Positions 40,216-51,395 of a DNA stretch of 64,000 nucleotides are shown in pieces; the first letter of the stretch is position 1, and each line of letters begins with the position of its first letter. The stretch lies in assembly GCA_029721515.1 (NCBI GenBank), contig CM056563.1, positions 20,217,954 to 20,281,953 on the forward strand, read 5' to 3'. A program made the position numbers and the translations under genes. The stretch comes from Synanceia verrucosa (taxonomy: Eukaryota; Chordata; Actinopteri; Perciformes; Synanceiidae). The notes beneath the pieces were generated by a model that worked only from the letters and a program-made list of their open reading frames with translations, did no database searches and was not told the origin of the DNA.

Positions 40216-40922
40216 TAATTGGAAAGATGCAGTGGGATTATTACCACAGAGTTAAAGATGATGGCTGCACATTGAGGCAGTATTGGTAAAAACAAAAAAA
40301 AAGCTTGATACAAATGATTGGCCAGCACACTGACTTACAGGTAAGAGGATAAAAGGCAAAGACGCATCAAAACAAACAAGTTTTGGTAGAAAAGTGAGTT
40401 TCCTCAGATATTTATCGACTCCCTGGATGAGAAATTGCTTAATAAGCTGCACAACATACGCTGTCAGTCAGACTTTGGTGGTCCATTTAAACTCAATCAA
40501 TTTTCAAGATGTCTGCAGTGGGAATGATTCTTACATGACTGACAGTTATCAAATGAAGAGTCACTGTTAAAGATGCAGAGGGGTAATGGGAGGGGGGAGT
40601 TGCAGCTTTGATATGAGGGAAGTGCTGCAGAATAAAAATGGATAAATCAACATATTGTTAGCTATGTTGGTGCTTTATTATATATCAAATATTGGTACGT
40701 CAGTGCCAAATTTATTTTCGTATTTATTTGATGTTCAAAGCTGAATGTTCAGTTGATGCTTTAGCCAAACTTTTCACTTTCTTTAAATAGATTTTGTAGG
40801 TAAAACTTCTTGAAAAAGCAACTCGGCTCAGTGACATAAACATTAACATGCCACCCAAGATGGACAATCATAAGACAACGAATAATCATAGCTAGCTAGT
40901 GGTGGTTTCAATACAAAGTATA
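40216..40922. other. spacer between two Tc1 deletion derivatives, nothing recognised
   Basis: A/T-rich sequence with no exon or element recognised. Confidence 0.4.
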
Positions 40923-41727
40923 CTGACCAAAACTTCCAACGCAACATTCCCATGGTTTATGCATATTGTACCAATTTCAAGTGACATGCTAATAACACGT
41001 ATCAGATGTTTATAAAGAAGTTTTAATTCCAATGCAGTGTAATAGCGCTCTTGCCCACTGCAGACGGACATGGCGACGTGCTGGAGTCAACAGCAGACCA
41101 CGGCGGGGACGTCGGCTGTGCAACTTGCGTACTGTTTGGTCGTTGATTCTGTTCTGATGTTGACCTCTTGTCTGTGCTGCAGTCACTGTAGCTGGCAGGA
41201 AACGGTATCTCAGATGTTGAAGACGAATATGGCTGTCCTGCCGAGGGGTGGTGACACGTGGCCTGGGAGCTCGTGGTCGGTCGTTAGTGCGCCCTGTCTC
41301 ATTATACCGGTCCCATAGATGCGAAATGGTCGACACATGAACACCCAAGGCCCTGGCAACACGTCTCTGTGCCATTCCATCTGTCAGCGTACCAATGGCC
41401 CTTTCTCTCTGATTTCGATGTAGTCGTGCCATGGACGAACATTTCACCAGGACAATGCAAATGAGTACTAAAGATCACCATTGGTACGGCTGCTTATTGA
41501 CCAGGTTTTAAAAGGATTGGTGATTAAGATCTGCTCAGTTTCATCAGTGGTGACAAATTCTAAGGATGTGCAGTCAAGTGTAACAACATGTAGGCATACA
41601 GCAAACAAAAGCAAATTCTTTGAGATTTCATGTGATATTTCGTGTGTTTTAACTTAAATTCATTGTTTGGCTTTGTGTGCCCAAAATTTCTCAATCATGG
41701 GAGTGTTGCGTTGGAAGTTTTGGTCAG
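40923..41727 (-). mobile_element. internally deleted Tc1-like element of a second family, 805 bp
   Basis: Termini CTGACCAAAACTTCCAACGC match inverted over about 31 bp with one mismatch, and TA flanks both ends. The transposase frame lies on the minus strand (41432-41010) and stops before the catalytic core. No C-terminal remnant is evident between 40923 and 41010. Confidence 0.9.
41010..41432 (-). CDS. Tc1-like transposase N-terminal half, truncated, open frame
   Basis: MARLHRNQRERAIGTLTDGM starts a helix-turn-helix domain (RRVARALGVHVSTISHLWDR), followed by the GRTNDRPRAPRPRVTTPRQD linker and a second domain ending RRHVRLQWARALLH. In complete relatives the segment after RLQWAR leads into the catalytic domain; here it is replaced by IGIKTSL and a stop. 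The frame can extend 5 codons upstream to 41447. The catalytic residues are absent. Confidence 0.8.
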   Translation of the reverse strand: MARLHRNQRERAIGTLTDGMAQRRVARALGVHVSTISHLWDRYNETGRTNDRPRAPRPRVTTPRQDSHIRLQHLRYRFLPATVTAAQTRGQHQNRINDQTVRKLHSRRPRRGLLLTPARRHVRLQWARALLHCIGIKTSL

Positions 41728-43319
41728 TATAGTTTTGATGTATTTACCTTTGGTTGTGCTTAGCTCCACAATCTGGTGCAACTTCTAGCTCTAGTCAGTT
41801 AAAACAATATGACGAAGACCTAAGAGGCAAACACGAGACTTCAAAACACACAAACCAGCTGGTGACGTCACTTCTTACATCCAGTCTATGATTAAATGGT
41901 AACCTTAAAGGTAGTGCAGGAGGGTAGCCACAGGGTAACAACACCAACAGTGTGATTTATAACTTAGCACTTAACCTCCCAGAGCTGCTGGTGGCTTTCA
42001 TGGTATTTTTCCCCCCAGTGAAGGAGACGCAGCACCAGCATGGGAACAAAGGCTCCCAACTCTCACCATCACGTCACGCCATCAGATTTTTATTCCACTG
42101 GGAGGATGAGGACGCAAAGCTATACATATTAATAAGTAAAAAAGCCCATTCCCACCCCTTTGATACAGAGGAGTCTGCTGTGAAGTCGAGCTACTGTCAG
42201 TTTACCAAGGAGCTCACCCTCTGGCATATACAGTTTACATGTGCATACGTCTATGTGCAACCTCTAAAAATAGTTTATTGTACAAAGTCGAATAAAGTGT
42301 TTAAATGCAGCTCTCATCCTCTGAGTCTTGGCAATGACCCTGCATGAGAGTCCAGAAAAGCACTTCACTTTGTAGCGACTGGGGCTTTTTTTACTCTTGA
42401 ACCTACATTATAGATGATTGCCTACCGGATTTCAACAGGATTAATCGTACAGTGACATGAAGGAGCCATCTTCACACCTTCTCTACTGAGGAAAGGACAA
42501 ACTGAGAAATGTAAGTCTTCTCTGGGGAACAATACACCATGATACCAATATCATATGATTGTCTTTTTTCTCCATCTTCATGTCTATAATTGGATACATT
42601 TATGTTGATTTCAACAACACAATAAAACTGAAGCTGATCTTTTTTCATATTTCACATTTTGCCAGTAAACTCCTGGTTTTAAATAAACCAAATGTTGGAT
42701 TCAACAGAATTGTCCATCCATCACAGCATGACCTTGGGATCATACTGAATGAGAAGTACGCAGTGAATGGTAGAATAAAATTAATAAAGACTCGAGTAAT
42801 AGTGGGCATATTGATATCTATTTCTCACCCATATCAGCACATCATGGCCCATTCAAAAGTAATGAAATAGTCATAGCTCATGAACCCACAGCCTCACCTA
42901 ATTACAAGGCAGAGACAGAGAAGCAGATTTACAGGAAAGAAAATGCAAAGATAAGTTGAATACATTTGTGCCTTTACTTTTCTCATTATGGTGACATTGT
43001 TATGCCGCTATGAAAGAAAGACAAGAAAAATAATATATTCTAGCACTCGTGGCTCAGCAGAAGAGTCATCTGTAGGAAATGAGGCTGTTCATAATCATGG
43101 TCTATTAGCTGCATCTACTGATGTAATCGGTCCTCCTTTGGCTGCACAGACACATGGAAATCATTTATTTTCTCCTGAATTCTGTCTGATGATCATCTGA
43201 TGAATTTCCCCCAGTAGTTTCATCAGGAAACCAGGTGACTTGCACAATTATAACAACAGAGGAAAGGTGTGAGATATTATAATATTTTTATTTTTATATC
43301 CCATTTGTGTGTTTTGCTT
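41728..43319. other. intergenic DNA, no gene recognised
   Basis: The 131-codon frame at 41952-42347 has no recognised motif and no splice context, and is treated as chance. Confidence 0.4.
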
Positions 43320-43475
43320 GTGTCCTGTCTGTTGGAAGGTCAGTCCACTGGTTCGATCCAGAGATATTTCAACTACTATCAGACGGACTGCAATGAAATT
43401 TTGTGCCGATATTAATGGGATGAATCCTAATAAATTTGGTAATACTTTGACTTGAATCTAGCTCCGTCTATATGT
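43320..43475 (+). repeat. fragment of a common teleost interspersed repeat (family Z)
   Basis: TTGGAAGGTCAGTCCACTGG, AGATATTTCAACTACTATCA, ATGAAATTTTG and GGATGAATCCTAATAA match a repeat I recall as abundant in percomorph genomes. A second, more worn copy is at about 55985-56260. Superfamily unknown to me. Confidence 0.45.
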
Positions 43476-43540
43476 CCATTTGTATTTTGTTTAATGAGCA
43501 AAGACATGCAAAACTAATAATGTCTCCATCTCACACTCAA

Positions 43541-43800
43541 AACAATAATTTGTTGGGTGAACAAAAAAAATATGTAAAGTATTTCCACCCAATTATAATA
43601 CGCTAATTTAGCAAGATATTGTTTTGTTGAGTGACACAAATGTAAATATGCTGGGTCAACATGAGGTGTTGGCGTTACTATTACTTAATTATGAGGGTTA
43701 AATGCAACATAATAATCATTTGTTGGCTGAACATTATGAAAAATTATGGAAATTATTTCCACCCAATTATAATACGCTCATTTAGCAAGCAATGCAAATC
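43541..43800 (+). repeat. direct repeat of a ~75-bp unit
   Basis: AATTTGTTGGGTGAAC through CACCCAATTATAATACGCTAATTTAGCAAG (split here: TATTTCCACCCAATTATAAT and ACGCTAATTTAGCAAG) at 43543-43615 recurs at 43716-43792 with few changes. The units are about 170 bp apart. Confidence 0.75.
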
Positions 43801-46800
43801 CTAAGTAGCTAATGCTGCTATGATTAGTGAGCACACTACGAAAGTAAAGTTTCTAAAATTCTCGGCTCGCACACTACTGCCACCTTCTGCTCTGGAGTTG
43901 TACACGCAATTTACGATCATACTCAAAAATCATTAGGTTCTGTCAACATAAATTAATTTACACAATGTTAAGTTATTGCACATCATGTTAAAAAAAAAAA
44001 TCACTTAATGATGTTCAACCACAACACATGACTATATATGATCGAAGCCACGTGTTACACTTAGATTAACGTAGCAGACACCCAGTTTGACTTTTTTGAG
44101 TGCAGATGTAGTTTTTGTGCTATGTAGTAAATGTTAGTGCTAACAAGAATTGTCATACTAATTATGTTTCTGTTGTTTTTCTTGGCTTTGGACATTCTCA
44201 TAAAACTGATCATAAACTGAATATACTGTAAATATCACGTTTCCCTGCTCAGTACTTTTCACTCATGTTTTATGTATGGTGACTTTGTTCACCTGATTTA
44301 TTGCTTATTTGGTCTCTTATACATTGTTTATTAATGTTCTTATTTTTATAGGCCCTTATTGTTATTGTGTACTATCCACTCTGCTGCTATAATGATGCAA
44401 ATTTCCCCGCAACTGCTAATATATAAAAATAAAAAAATAAAATTGTTTGCAGGATTCTTTAGGCAAAAAAAAGTAAATAAAAAAAGACAATGAAACATTC
44501 ATCTGAACCCCAATCTCATGCTTTAGAGCTGATTTGAGCTTAAACCCACAACTAAAAATCTGTTTTCTTCCTTCGTTTCTCGTTTGTGTCACAGAAACAT
44601 CCAAACCTTGACTGCTCCTGTGATTGAAAGTCGAGGTAACGCAGCGTGACACAAGTAATTGATGGAGATACCTGGTTGTATTCAGCCGTTCACTCACTCA
44701 AGACAATAATAGGGAAGAGGACATTTTATATTATGTCACATCTACTGAAGGCTGAAATATTAACCTGTGCTGCTGTGCATGGATATTAACGACTTATACA
44801 TGCATCATTTCTCTGTCATGTCACATCAGCAGATGGGTGACTTGCATGGTTTGACAGTGGTGCTTAAGTGGTGCACCAAGGTGCAAAGCTGTTAGAAAAA
44901 GGCTGAAATATGTTGTTCATTGAACTTCTGAGAAACAAGTGATTTGTTAACCTTGTCGAGCATTAGCCTCAATTATTCCCTCTATTCTCTTGATTTCCTG
45001 TCAATGTGTGTCTGCCAGTGATTCTCCTCTCACAGCTTTGTGTGCCCTCAAACTAAGTTTTGTCCCTCTTTATTTCCTTCCCATCTCTTCTCCCAAACTC
45101 AGTTTCCAATAATTTTCCGTTCTCCCATGCAATCACTTCCCCTGCTTTCCGCTCCACCTTCCACGCTGCCTCTCCTCCCTCCTGTTTCTTTAATCGTCCT
45201 GTTTTCTGCTGAAGGTTACTCTTGCCTGCAGGGCTGTGAAAATGTCAGAAAGGCCCACTCCATTTTCAGCTACGTAAATAGCCATTTCCCGCCAGAGCAA
45301 ACCCACTTTCCCAGGTCTGACCTGCCATGTTGCACATCACACTTCCCACCTCTCTCTACACTACTTGAGCACAATAGTATGGAGGAGCTTCTTCAGCGCT
45401 TATCTGTCATATTGATGTAACAGACTGCTTCTATTGTCCTCTCTCTTCATCTCCCTCGTCTCCATTTAAGCAACCAGGGCTCAGGAGAGAAAAGCTCAGC
45501 GACATTAATTCAAATGAAATTGCTCCCATTCCTGTAGTGATTAGCCATCTCACTTATATATATATACCCATATGTGCTGTGATTAAAAGCTTGTTTCCAA
45601 CAGAAGCAGTCTCATCCAGTTGAAAAATCGGCTAATGAATATATCGCTTATAACAACAAGATGAACACTGTGTACCGTGTAATTTTCTCTATTTACAGCC
45701 TCTTAATGGACAAGCAAACTCCTATTAATCACGTCATGGAATATGGTTGAAAAACAAAAATATGCAGCAGCCGTGTTGAAATGAAATGCTAATTCCTCTT
45801 TTCAGGACTCAGAAAAAAGCAGCGATGGACTTATTAACCTGGCTTAAACCACTTTGTACTCCCCAACCTGAAAAAGCTTGTTCGTTCTGTTGTCATTATA
45901 AGTCATCAGCACGAGAAGAAATATGGGAAAGCGTGAGGGTCCATTGACAGACACAGAGAAAGCACTTACAGTGTTGAGGAAAATGACAGAGAAAGGAAGC
46001 TTCTTCAAGTCACAGAGAGCTCTAAATCAAATTTTGCTTCCATTAAAACTTCACTCTCGAGGGACAAATGCTATTTTGCAGCTGAGCAGTGTTTTGTGTG
46101 ATTCTCCAAAGGCTGAACATTTTCTCTCAATTAGAATAAAAGAGCTTTGGATGCAGTGGTGAGAGGCTGCGTGGGCTTGGGAGGATGCTACAGAAATATT
46201 AAACCTGGATCTTTTAAGCGAATAATAATAAAAAAAAAAAAAAAGTTTCTCCACCCTGTATATCCTATATAGACTTTGAGAGAGCAAGCTCCCCGCAGGT
46301 CATGTAAGGCTTGTTCATTTCCGTGTGCCGTGTCCCAGAAAACCCCGTCGTGCTGCGCGTCACTCTCGTCCTCCACCTCTTCATCCCTTCGCTAACACTC
46401 CCCTGATCTTCCCTTTCAATTTCCTGCAGCTCCGCAAGACAATGGAGGGCTACATCAAAGGCCTGCATGAGGGGGATTTGATAGCTCACATCAGCAGAAA
46501 AAAAAAAAAGAAAGAAAAATCATTCATGCACAATTATGAATTTGGACAACTCATCATCTTTCACTGCACTTGCACGACAGGATATTTTTTTCTTTTTTTA
46601 GAAAGTCAAAGAAAAGCTTGAGACTGAACAGAGGAAAGCTGTTTTAGAGGGTTTGAAAGGTTTTTACAAGCAATAAAATATAAGATATACAGACACTGTA
46701 TGAAACTGACTGTAAGAAATGGCTTTTTGCAACAAGTGACACCAGAGAATGGAGCTAAGACATTTAAGGCAACCAAAAATGTAATAATTAACTTCCATGA

Positions 46801-46938
46801 ACTGAAAACACACTGCGAAAGAGTTAAAGTTTCAGGACAAAAAAAAACAAAAAAAACGGACAAGGCTGTGGTGACAACCTGTCAATCACAAGGTAGCCTT
46901 ACCCCACAGCATCCCCAGCTTTCTGGTCTATTTGACTC
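43801..46938. other. intergenic DNA, no gene recognised
   Basis: Frames at 45040-45420 and 45923-46162 carry no recognised domain. A possible splice acceptor before 46431 is discussed among the rejected items. Confidence 0.4.
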
Positions 46939-47685
46939 TTAACTCTTTGAAACAGAAAGAGCCTTGTGCCAGCGTGTTGTTGGTTTTTTTTTTGGCCCAT
47001 TTTGAGTCATCTTTCAAGACCCACAGAATATTTTGCATTATGTCTCTGAAAACAGCTCATGAAATGAAAGAAGAGACTCTATTTCATCATGAAAAACATC
47101 CATTCATTTTCTACCGATTATCTTTGTATAGGGTCGCGGGGGGGCTGGAGCCTATCCCAGCTGTCTTAGGGCGGAAGGCAGGGTACACCCTGGACAAGTC
47201 ACCACCTCATTGTGGACACAGAGACAGACAACCACTCACATTCACACTTACGGACAATGTAAATTGCATGTTTTTAGATGGTGGGAGGAAGCCGGAGTAG
47301 CCCACGCAGACACGGGGAGAACATGCAAACTCCACACAAAAAGGCCCCGGGCCGGGAATCGAACCCAGTACCTTCTTGCTGTGAGGTGACAGTGCTAACC
47401 ACTGCACCCACTGTGCTGCCCTCAGGAAAAACAAGGTCTGTCTTTACCTTGTTTCAGAGTATCAGAGGTAGAGACTACTCCCATCCTAAGTGCCACTTTT
47501 TGTCCAGAATCCATCCATTTTGCTCTCTAATCTCGATCGTCTCTACTTCCTGCTTTGATCTCTGTGACGTATATTGTCTCTGTATGCTCTGACTACATCT
47601 CCCAGAAGCCACAAATTTACTCAAAGACTGCGGGAGACCGCGATCGGCAACCCGCTGACATTGAAATACGTCAATGGCACTCAAG
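46939..47685 (-). repeat. TTAA MITE family X, copy I, interrupted by a SINE
   Basis: The left part (46939-47098) has TTAACTCTTTGAAACAG, ACAGAATATTTTGCATTATG and AAAGAAGAGACTC. The right part (47426-47685) has CTTCCTGCTTTGATCTCTG, the intact ZNF143-like motif (47591-47610) and ACGTCAATGGCACTCAAG. The SINE lies between. Confidence 0.88.
47099..47425 (-). mobile_element. tRNA-derived SINE with an 8-bp target duplication
   Basis: Read on the minus strand it begins GGGCAGCACAGTGGGTGCAG, with an A-box-like GTGGTTAGC and a B-box GGTTCGATTCC near the 47420 end. It continues through GGAGTTTGCATGTTCTCCCC, which is typical of a widespread fish tRNA-derived retroposon, and ends AATGAATGGATG. GAAAAACA is repeated on both sides (47091-47098 and 47426-47433). 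Confidence 0.85.
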
Positions 47686-48275
47686 CGTCAGCTAGCTGGG
47701 TTTGCGGCAGGGGTAGCAGGGTTGCAGCTTTATCACCGCGGTAATAAAAAAATCCATACTGTCACATCCACAGCTCCATATGAGCTACTCTGCTCTTCTT
47801 CTGTGGTGTTTTACAGCAGGGTGCATCTGTCTGTTCAACTCAGTGAGCTCCGTGACGTAGCGGTGACTGATATTTTAATCACGTGACACAACAAATCCAT
47901 AAAGAAATTCATTGCCAACAATTTTAATAATCAATTTTATCAATTAGTTGTTGCAGGCCTAGATACTTTCTCACAGACTTCTGTGGAATCAGGCAAACAG
48001 AGGAGTGGCCTCCTGCTAGTTGTTTGAAAGAATGCAAGTGTAAGGCACTTCTGCATTGACTTCCCTTTTCAGCCATGAAAAGGTAGCGCACTGGGTATGA
48101 TGCTTGAAAATAAACAAATAGCTCTCTAAACACATCACATTCCAAGTGTCAAGGACACACTATAGGCTGAAAATATTATTTCTCACAGCCTTGTATGTTT
48201 TCCTCCAGTACTCAATCTGACATATTGATTCATTGCACCACCTAACCAAGGTTTACTGACTGCATATATATGTAT

Positions 48276-48314
<39 letters not shown>

Positions 48315-49417
48315 GTGCCAGAGAAGGGAAATAATGCACACAAAAACATAATTGCATAGCACACATGTAAAATTACTTCTGGATCCATTCAGGCTAATTT
48401 ACCTTGATATACTCAGTGTTGTTCCTCTCTTAACAATAGATAGAGTGAGTCAGCGCTGTGTGTCTGCCACTGCCCTCCCGCTGCGACTGAAAATGACTTT
48501 CAACAGCTTGATCGAATTAATTGGCTTGACTGTTGGGCAGAAGGGGAGATAGATAGACCATTAGCTTTTGAAAGGGAAAAGATTGACAAGTGCGTTGTTT
48601 CTCAGGAATAATTGAGAGGGAGTACTGCGTGTGCTCGTGGGAGAAAGAGAGGGGTACACAAAGAAAGCAGGCCTCGAATGAGGACAAAATAATAGATTTT
48701 ACCAAAATGAGTCTGCTTTGTTTCCTCTCCTTGGCAGGAGTCAGACGGTTTGCTGTGGTCCATCTTGTGAAGCATGACTCCCTTTTCTCCTTCGACACAA
48801 AACCTATCATTTGGACATTTGTGGACAGACGAGTGAAAAGCAGCAATGCCAAAGACAAGAATAGACATTTTGAGGGATGTGGAAAAGGGTGGGGGGGTGT
48901 GGTGGCAGCATGGAAACATGCTTTTTGTGTAATTTACAGTACATTCAGTGTATGATTAGCTTTACGATTATGTCCAAAGCCAAGAAAAACAACAGAAACA
49001 AAGACGAACAACATTGCTAATTGCTATTGCATCTGTTTACGAGATGCACCAAAGAGACTGGGGATGAGTCGGAGTGGTGTGGATGCCATGATGCCAGCAT
49101 ATCGTTGCCTGTGTGAGGGTTGCATGGAGGGCAGGGCAGCGGCAGAGGTATGGAGCTCATTCTAATTGGATGTGTCAAAACTCAACACCAGTTAATGTAG
49201 TGCCTCCATTAGGCAAAGCTGCAGCCCATGACCTGCAGCTCTCCGAGTGTGATCGATGGCTCCATTTGTTATTTTGCTGCTGCTGTTTTTGTTGTTGGTG
49301 ATGATGATTATAACCACAATGACAAAAGAAGGTTTTGTAGCAAGTAGTTCAAAGTTTCAGTCATCAGTAGAGAAAAACTGGCTTTTTATTTCTAATCTGC
49401 ATCTATGAATTATTATA
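47686..49417. other. intergenic DNA with a CA microsatellite
   Basis: (CA)n lies at 48279-48312. The overlapping frames at 48517-48955 on both strands show no known domain. Confidence 0.4.
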
Positions 49418-50524
49418 CCACTTTCACACTGAAAGTAGCAAGTTTGGCATTAGGGTGCTTTCACACACATCTTGTGTTAAAGCTGTGTGATACAGCGCTG
49501 GTAGCTAGGGAGTAAACAGTGGTAAAGCAGCATGGAGGAGAGTGCAGTGGAAAGAGAAAATAACGTTACCAGGAATGTTTCATCAGAAAAATATACTATA
49601 TTGTACACTCAACAACAAAAGAAACACAAGTTTTATAAAGTGAACTCTAGTTGTTGCTGTTTGTCTCAGCAGCCATATGAAAATGCTTCTTTGGTTGCGC
49701 ATGAATGGTAACATGCCAAAAATGCAATAAGTGCATGTTGTGACGCCGTATTCCGATGGCCAGATTAACGCAGGTGAGGTCGACCCAAACGACTAGAGCA
49801 CTGGCGTATGAAAATGGAATTGGCACTTTTGTTTGTCTACCCATACTGCATAAAATGGGAAACATTCTCTAGGTGCTTTTGTAATGATGAGGCAAATCCA
49901 ACGTGAACAATGTGCTGTTGGAATGCTGAGTACTGGCATGACTGCGCGAGCTGTTGCAAGGGCAATGAACGTTCATGAATCAACGATTAATCGTCTAGAT
50001 TCCACGGCATGAACAGCACTTCAGATTGTCCACGCAGCGGACACGTGTGACGACCAACATTCAGGATCTCCATATCCGTCTTCGCCATCTCAGAGACCGG
50101 ACACTTCCCGCCACCGTTACTGCTGCTGAGACACCTGGACGTCACCAACACCGTATCAGTGCTCAAACGGCACAGAGAGTGGCTCAGAGAGGCTGACCTA
50201 CGCTCACGCAGGCCATACTTTGGTCTACCGTTAACTCCAAAATGTCGCCGAATGGGGTAACGTCCATCGTTACTAGACACTTTTCTCTGGTTTGAGACCT
50301 GAGTGAGCAGATCTGTAGCCCTGGAGCTTCACAAAGACCAGTGACTAAATCTGAACGTGATGGACAGGTACATCAACATCATCGGGTAATTTAGTGGGAC
50401 GATGCAGGACGCTTTTCACACTACAGGCCAGCCTAGCCGAGCTGCTAAATTCCCAGGTCGTTTGGAGGCTTATTTGATCCAGGACAAAATACAGCGACAA
50501 CCCTTTCATGCAGTGTGAAAGTGG
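49418..50524. mobile_element. possible inverted-repeat element enclosing a Tc1 remnant
   Basis: CCACTTTCACACTG (49418-49431) is repeated exactly inverted at 50511-50524. The enclosed Tc1 remnant would then be a later insertion. No target duplication was identified, so the outer element is tentative. Confidence 0.4.
49606..50260 (+). pseudogene. Tc1-like element remnant with broken transposase N-terminal half
   Basis: A TA precedes the likely left terminus CACTCAACAACAAAAG at 49606. From 49884 the frame reads MMRQIQREQCAVGMLSTGM, then RAVARAMNVHESTINRL, a helix-turn-helix related to the one at 41010-41432. It hits a frameshift near 50000, and the second frame continues IQDLHIRLRHLRDRTLPATV, SAQTAQRVAQR and RRPYFGLPLTP. 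Similarity ends by about 50260, and the catalytic domain and right terminus are missing. Confidence 0.75.
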
Positions 50525-50904
50525 CTTTAGAGATCAGAGGCCAGAAGATTTTCTTCAGTTCTAAGTCGATTGGAAACATGTCTCTGAATGCTTTTGAATG
50601 TCTCCAGTTGACTCATGTACTCTGGTTTGAAGAGAAACAGGCCTTTAGGATGAGGATTAATTAGTGTAGGGCCATGTTTAAACACAATGCTAATGCTCAT
50701 AGCAAGGTGCGTTGCTGGAGTGTAAGTTAAATCCACTGAAGCAAGACAGCACCGCTAACGTTAGTCCAAACTAGGACCAGCTCCCACACAGAGGTTACTC
50801 TTTGCAGCATGCATGGGAATGAATTACAATATAATATATACATATATATTTTTCCCACTTTTCCCCTAATGCTCTGAATAAGTTGTTAAATTAAAAATAC
50901 ATCC

Positions 50905-51395
50905 TCAATCAAAGGAGACATCTACAACAAAGATGCACCGTTTGCATTCTGTAATAGCTTTCATGTTGTACTGAAAATACACGTAAACAAGCATCTGGGC
51001 GATAAAAAGGAACGTACCATGAAATTAAAACGTAGAAAAGACTGTTCTGTGTGCATTCACCCTGAGGTCAGATGACAAAACAGAGGTGTCAAAAGACACT
51101 TCCTCTAAAGCGGTGTTTCTATTAAATGTTTTTTCTTCACTTCGTTAAAAACGACAAACCATCACAACAATTATAAATCATATACATTACAAACCCAGCC
51201 ATATCAATGCAATGCAATGCATTTATGTGGAGTTAAGGGGCTCTCATTTTATCCTATCATCACTAACAAAAACAGACCATACGCAAGCCACTCATATATA
51301 TTCAGTGTTAGAAGTAAAGCTACAAATACCAAAATTATTGGCCAACCCCAATAAACTCTCCTGCAGCCCAGTCAGGAATGACTGCGCTGTCACAA
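50905..51395 (+). repeat. diverged duplicated segment, copy 1
   Basis: It shares long blocks with 53839-54350: CTTTCATGTTG, ATCTGGGCGATAAAAAGGAA, CGTACCATGAAATTAAAA, GTCAGATGACAAAACAGAGG and AATGTTAGAAGTAAAGCTAC-type sequence. The first 130 bp are the most alike. No frame is conserved between the copies, so it looks non-coding: a repeat or a local duplication. Confidence 0.8.

Noticed and set aside
41952..42347. 131-codon plus-strand open frame
   Set aside because: The composition is not that of a known protein, and no domain, conserved motif or splice border is seen.
46431..46500. Pyrimidine-rich acceptor followed by an open frame LRKTMEGYIKGLHEGDLIAH
   Set aside because: There is no donor before the poly-A run at about 46498, no neighbouring exon, and I do not recognise the peptide.
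47300..47425. tRNA-like sequence with a B-box on the minus strand
   Set aside because: It is the head of a SINE with target duplication, not a functional tRNA: the cloverleaf is not complete and it is joined to a SINE body.
48517..48955. Overlapping 105-121 codon frames on both strands
   Set aside because: Neither strand shows family motifs or splice sites, and overlapping frames on both strands are expected by chance in this composition.
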